Source of the DNA: Phlebiopsis flavidoalba
Lineage: Eukaryota > Basidiomycota > Agaricomycetes > Polyporales > Phanerochaetaceae
Assembly (NCBI GenBank): GCA_035772785.1
Contig: JAOCPU010000025.1
Span: 1-64,000, forward strand
DNA length: 64,000 bases
Direction: 5' to 3'
Shown here in pieces: positions 59,660 through 64,000 of this stretch; the first letter of the stretch is position 1; each line of letters begins with the position of its first letter. A model generated the notes under the pieces. That model had not been told where the DNA came from, did not search any database, and saw nothing but the letters and a program-made list of their open reading frames with translations. The position numbers and the translations under genes were made by a program.

Positions 59660-60575
59660 TTAGACACTTGCTCCCTATACAAAAAAGGCATCAACAAAAT
59701 GAGACACCAAATCCGTTATTTCGACGTGACACCCCGTTCACATACAGAGTCTGTCCGTTGACCCACCCCGCTTCCTGTCGCGCCTAAAAAAGGCAATTAT
59801 GGGCGCAATCTCGTTTGCATCTGGAATCCGTCTCTGAGGGTTTAGGTTTGCCATCTGCCACTGAATATTCTTGAGGGCTCTTTCCTTTGTACAACATCTC
59901 GGTATCCACAGAGCCTTGAGCGAAAGCGACCGCATTTGACGGTAATTCCCCTCGACACCCAAGTCCTTTTGCCAGGACAACGCGTGATCTGCTCGGACAG
60001 CTCCCTTCGCTGCCGTGTAGGCCAGAGCTGGGGGTATGATACCCGAGAATTTCGTGACAGACGAAGAAAGAAATATGACACGCCCTCCTGAAGGTCAAAT
60101 ATATCATTGCGCCGTATACGTAAGAGATTAAAAATAATACGCGCCCTCTTTCAATGTATTTTGACGCTGTTATCCTGTGTGATGAATAGCGGCACTTTGG
60201 TATTTTTACACGCAAAGTGTCTGTCAAATTCCTCCTCAGTGAGCTTCTCCAACGTCTGCATTTCGGACGTATCCAGCATTGAGCACCAGGATGTCGAGTT
60301 TTCCCAAACTGCGCGATGGTCCTCATTGGACAAGGCCTCCTCCCGGCTTGAACGCTGGATACGTCGGCATTGAGGGAAACGGCTCTAAAACCACTTGCGC
60401 CTTTCTGTCAACATTGATATCGTCGACGAGTTGTCGGTGTGCAGCCACTGAACCATTCGCATAGTTCACCACGACAGAGGCGCCGTCTGCAGCGAGACGT
60501 TTGACAATTGCTGCCCCGATGCTGCGCGAGGAGCCAGTCACCAGTGCGACCTTTGCCTGTGAGGTCTGAGGACAT
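59660..60575 (-). CDS. short-chain dehydrogenase/reductase a (frameshifted)
   Basis: This is an NAD(P)-dependent oxidoreductase of the classical SDR family; the substrate is unknown. ATG 60,575 opens MSSDLTGK, and after one extra base the frame gives VALVTGSSRSIGAAIVK, the TGxxx[S/G]IG nucleotide-binding turn. FGKLDILVLNAG is split by a slip near 60,305. The catalytic Ser lies in VIFLSSSVTKFSG, and YTAAKGAV holds the Tyr-x3-Lys pair (about 60,020). AGWVNGQTLYVNG precedes a last intron, after which GGASV and a TAA at 59,660 end the gene. The SIG replaces the usual GIG in the cofactor loop. It lies in tandem with SDR b and c on the same strand. The family level is most like fungal 3-oxoacyl-ACP reductase-type SDRs. 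Confidence 0.75.
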
Positions 60576-61254
60576 CCTGGATTTCGTAAAGAAGGGTTCA
60601 GAGGGGCGTACTTGCGAGGCCTCAGATGTACTATGGGAGCGTGACTACGCACACGGGTGGGAGACAAGATGCGGTGGGGCATTTCGTGTGCGTCTACTCA
60701 CATTGATTGATGACCAGAACGCCTCGTTGACGCTGGGGGAGGGGCAGTTTTTCCCGCATGCTCCTGACATTAGTCAATAGGCCTAGACGACGACTAGAAT
60801 AAGTGGACCAGTCGTCTGAAAACAAGAGTCAAACCTGGGACGAAGTACTGTCACGAGAGCGCTAATGGGTTGATATTTGATGAGTACGGTTCGGAATGCG
60901 CGGAAGTGAGGGACTATCATATGTACTGCGGAGAGCGATCTATAGTGCAAAGGGTCACGATGCGTACACCAGGGTGGGCGCTTAGGAGGAGCTGAAACGA
61001 TGGTTCCTATCTCACGAAACACTAGGTGGGTGGCAGATACTCGGAGAGTGACTTTCGCAGAACGTGGGACTTAGCGATTGGAAGAAACGCTTCGTGCAAA
61101 CATTCCCATAAGAGACGTCTCCATACGCGCAATTGGTGAATGTCCAGAGTTCAATACGAATATATATCTATACGGTATACCGCCATCTGAATTGAAGTAT
61201 TATTGTCGTCAGTAACGTCTGTTGGCATTGGTACCTGATCATTGACGAAAGCCC

Positions 61255-62235
61255 ACTCAGAGCTCCGTTGACATAAAATGGTCTGCTGCCATTCACCCAT
61301 CAAGGAAACCCGCCTCCCCTCGGGCCAAAAACGCAATAATAGGCGCGATTTCGTCCGCTTTCTCCGCGATGCGCTTGAGTGGATGTTGGCTGGCGATTAA
61401 ATCCACTACTTCTTGCGTGCGGCTCTTCCGGAAGACAGTTCTGTATCGTAGTCGCACCCCGGTGGCAAAGAACGCCAGTTGACAGTTTATAACCCTTCGC
61501 GCCAAGATCCCTTCGCCAGGACCTATCGGGTAATTTTTGCTCAACAGCCCCTTTCGAGTGGCAGCGTATGTGTGAGAGAGGGGGGCGCGATAACCAGAGA
61601 ATACCGTCGCTATCGAATGAGAGAAAAATGACTTCGTTGCACCTATGTATACGACCGAAACATGTAGTAAAACCTAAGAATAACACGGTCAGAGGGCTCA
61701 CAATAACCCGGTTTTTGAGGTATTGTGCGCCCATACCTGCTTCGTCTGGAACAATGGCACCTTGACGTTTGCATCCGTGAACACAATGGTCGAACGCCGC
61801 CTCCGTGAGAGTCTCCAGACGTCTGGTTCTCCGAGATTCCCGCGCGTTTTAATAGCACCAAAATATCGAGTTTGCCCCCAAACGCCCCACGGTCTCCTCG
61901 ACGAGCTTGCTGCCCTCCTTTCGAGGGACGCACATATCGGCCTGAAGCGCTATTTGCGGCTTCCCGTTGCCAGATGCATGATTTGAGTTTCGTGAAATTG
62001 GGACTGTTGGGGGTTGGTGTATAATTAGACACCGAAGTTGGAATAGACCGGTGGGGGGATTTTTTTTTTTTTAGCGAAGCTATGTTGAGCGGCAGAGGCG
62101 TTCTTTGCGTAGTTGATGACGACGGAAGCACCATCCGCGGCGAGACGCTTGACAATAGCAGCGCCGATGCTACGAGATGAGCCAGTGGACCAAGGCCACC
62201 TTTGCCCAGCAAGTGGGGGTGAAATAACGACCAGA
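61255..62235 (-). CDS. short-chain dehydrogenase/reductase b (most damaged)
   Basis: This is a second SDR in the tandem set. The start codon is not visible: ATTTCACCC stands where MSPPLAGK would be expected (about 62,232). The nucleotide-binding turn, the following GAAIVKRLAADGAS region and the YAAT(R)KGAVEQ active site (about 61,560) can be read only by changing frames. The best open part is 61,293-61,544, which ends LKRIAEKADEIAPIIAFLARGEAGFLDG. WVNGSRPFYVNGA follows in another frame. The C-terminal border is approximate. Sequence order is the same as in SDR a and c, so a recent tandem duplication is likely. Confidence 0.6.
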
Positions 62236-62520
62236 ACAACAGTTGGAAGGGTAGTTCAGGTAGTAGGATGCAAGAGAGCTAGAACGACAAGTGGGATGGT
62301 GGGAAACCTGAGGCCCCGTCTATGTCAGCATTGATGGTCTTGCGTCATTTTACGATCGAAGACTACTGTAGATAGGATGACCGTTTTCCTACCTTGAGAA
62401 AACAGCATCAGGGACTCGTTCTTTTGGGGTGGTGCAATATATTTTGGCAATGATTGCATCCGATGGATTGGTTCGTTTTACAACTATCATGGAACAGCAT
62501 ATCACCTAGTGTGGGGAATG

Positions 62521-63403
62521 TCAGTTAAAATTCGTCTGCACGATAGCTTCGACTACTCACCCCGTTTACAAAGATGGTCTGCCCGTGATCCACCCGGCCT
62601 CATCACGAGCCAGGAATGAACCATGGGCGCAATCTCCTCAGGTTGCCCGATTCGCTTCAGCGGGGGGGTACAAAACTGGCCAGGTAGTTCAAGAACTCCT
62701 GTGACTTGCCCTTTCGGAAAAGTTCGGTGTCCGTTGATCCAGGCGCAATGCAATTGACTGTCACGCCCTTTGCGCCGAGTTCTTTGGCGAGTACGCGGGT
62801 CATTTGCTCGACGGCACCCTTGGACGAGGCGTAGATGAGGGTAGTCTCCCAAACGCCAGGAGGAATTTGGTAGTCGCAGACGAAAGAAAAATGACATGCG
62901 CGCCTGCGCCGTGACGCTATCAGTGCAGTTCATTGCGAAAGGGGTTTTCTGGCGTACCGGGGTTAGAAGATACTTTGATGCCGTCTGAGTCGCATGAACA
63001 ACGGAATTTTGACCATTGGTCGAGAAGGTCTTGTCAAATATTTCTTCGGAGATATTGTCGAGTGTTAAACCCTCAGCAAACGCTGCGTTTAACACAAGGA
63101 TATCCAGCTTCCCCAGACGCTGTACAGTCACGTCCCTCCATCTAAGATGAGGGCCTGTTCCCTTCAGCGAGAGAGGACATGTCTGCGATTTGTATAGCAA
63201 TGGCCGACACCGTCGCGCTGACGGGTCATTGATCATCGTCGGCGAGCTTGCTGCTGCGATGTCTGCGGCTGGACATAGTTGATAACGACTGTGGCGCCGT
63301 CTGCTGCGAGGCCAAGCCGCCTCGCAATGGCGGCTCCTACATAATAAACCGCGAGAGGAGCCGGTAATCAAAGGCGGACCTTTCCTGCCAGTGCTTCATC
63401 CAT
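62521..63403 (-). CDS. short-chain dehydrogenase/reductase c (frameshifted)
   Basis: This is the third SDR and the best preserved after the middle. ATG 63,403 opens MDEALAGKV; an extra base precedes LITGSSRG. LGKLDILVLNAAFAEGLTLD lies at about 63,070-63,125. The active site YASSKGAVEQMTRVLAKELG is at about 62,790-62,835, followed by GVTVNCIAPGSTDTELF, the usual PG motif after strand beta-6. PLKRIGQPEEIAPM and a GQTIFVNG-like end are split by slips. An intron of about 25 nt (GTGAGTAG...CGTGCAG) leaves a four-codon last exon with TGA at 62,521, a plausible but unusually short intron. Catalytic Tyr and Lys are both present. Confidence 0.72.
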
Positions 63404-64000
63404 GCTGGAATTGCAGAATTTACGAGTGTATTGGATTGTGTGAGAGTTGAAGGAGCAGCAGATGACTCTGCTTGGGGCTGTAGAACGCGAAGGTTTTGTA
63501 CGTATCAGCAAAACCGTTCACACGCTGTGCTGACGCGAGCAAAGAGCCCCCACAACTGGAACCCGCCAGTATAGTATACTAAGTGCTAAGTGGTGAAATT
63601 CCGCTATGGCAAGGTTGCAGCCTAACCCGTTCCTTCAAAATCATGACACCGTTGTCAGGATCGTAGGCGCAGCGTTTTCAGGATAAGAGCTTCGCGGGGC
63701 TCTTTCGTAACCCCAGTCATGTCGTTGATATTGAACGAGCAGCGTGACGGTTCTGTTGGCGACTGGTTTCTTGTTGAGGGAGTCTCTCAGATATCTCTGG
63801 AAGTCAAACGTCGAAACGTGTGATGAGGTTTGTGAGGAAGAACAATGGTCATTTAAATTCAGTGTGATGTGCGCGAATGAGTAGCGCCTCCATCCCAGAA
63901 TGGCTGATGGCGCTCACAGTCCTCCGGGATTTTTTTTTGCCGCAAAAGCGAACCGTACGGCATGGCGTTAGGCGACTTGACAAATACACGGCCTCTGGGG
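63404..64000. other. upstream region of SDR c, no gene seen
   Basis: No open frame of note. It probably contains the promoter of SDR c on the minus strand; I see no clear TATA box. Confidence 0.35.

Noticed and set aside
1..64000. CRISPR arrays, bacterial operons, rRNA or tRNA genes
   Set aside because: Spliceosomal introns and fungal gene families show a eukaryotic nuclear origin; I found no spaced direct repeats of CRISPR type, and no tRNA or rRNA fold that I could support by eye.

Overview
The window looks like nuclear DNA of a filamentous basidiomycete, most likely an Agaricomycete. The evidence is short spliceosomal introns (about 40-65 nt, GT..AG), a CBM1-linked GH10 xylanase, a group I (E-class) cytochrome P450 with many introns, SDR genes in tandem, and a fungal integrase-core protein of a type I recall from mushroom genomes. 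It is a repeat-rich accessory region with few clean genes. Almost every recognisable gene carries single-base frame slips, and where the intended reading is clear the slips are mostly extra bases. This fits an unpolished long-read consensus at least as well as true pseudogenes, so 'broken' calls here should be read with that in mind.

Layout. 1-6.3 kb: pieces of a dispersed GC-rich repeat (here called R1), a CTGAGG minisatellite, and one member (F1) of an unknown protein family with a C-terminal CxxC motif. 6.3-12.3 kb: no gene I can support. 12.3-15.9 kb, minus strand: a whole Cdc48/p97 AAA ATPase gene that can be followed from the N domain to the DDDLY-type tail but is hidden by dense indels. 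15.9-20.7 kb: nothing convincing.

20.8-31.6 kb: a cytochrome P450 gene split by two transposons. The first is a 7,123-bp element (20846-27968) with about 350-bp terminal inverted repeats and a perfect 6-bp target duplication (TGTGCT). It carries a multi-exon integrase-core (DDE) gene and a divergent zinc-finger-like gene, and sits in the codons for the P450 membrane anchor. The second is a 1.4-kb non-autonomous CACTA-like element (CACTG ends, 3-bp duplication ATA), inserted inside the last P450 intron one base before the end of the splice acceptor. A longer copy of the same CACTA-like family lies at 42.2-45.1 kb.

32-51.5 kb: two more members (F2, F3) of the CxxC family in tandem on the minus strand, many R1 copies that carry a TATA box followed by a pyrimidine-rich tract, and a strong fold-back hairpin. 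51.5-54.2 kb: mostly empty. 54.2-57.2 kb, plus strand: secreted GH10 xylanase with an N-terminal cellulose-binding module, followed by a single-pass membrane protein. 57.8-58.8 kb, minus: a conserved-looking hypothetical protein. 59.7-63.4 kb, minus: three tandem short-chain dehydrogenase/reductase genes.

The main candidate for something undescribed is the 7.1-kb integrase element: long inverted repeats, 6-bp duplication, DDE integrase-core gene, divergent zinc-binding partner, and a clean empty-site reconstruction in the P450 gene.
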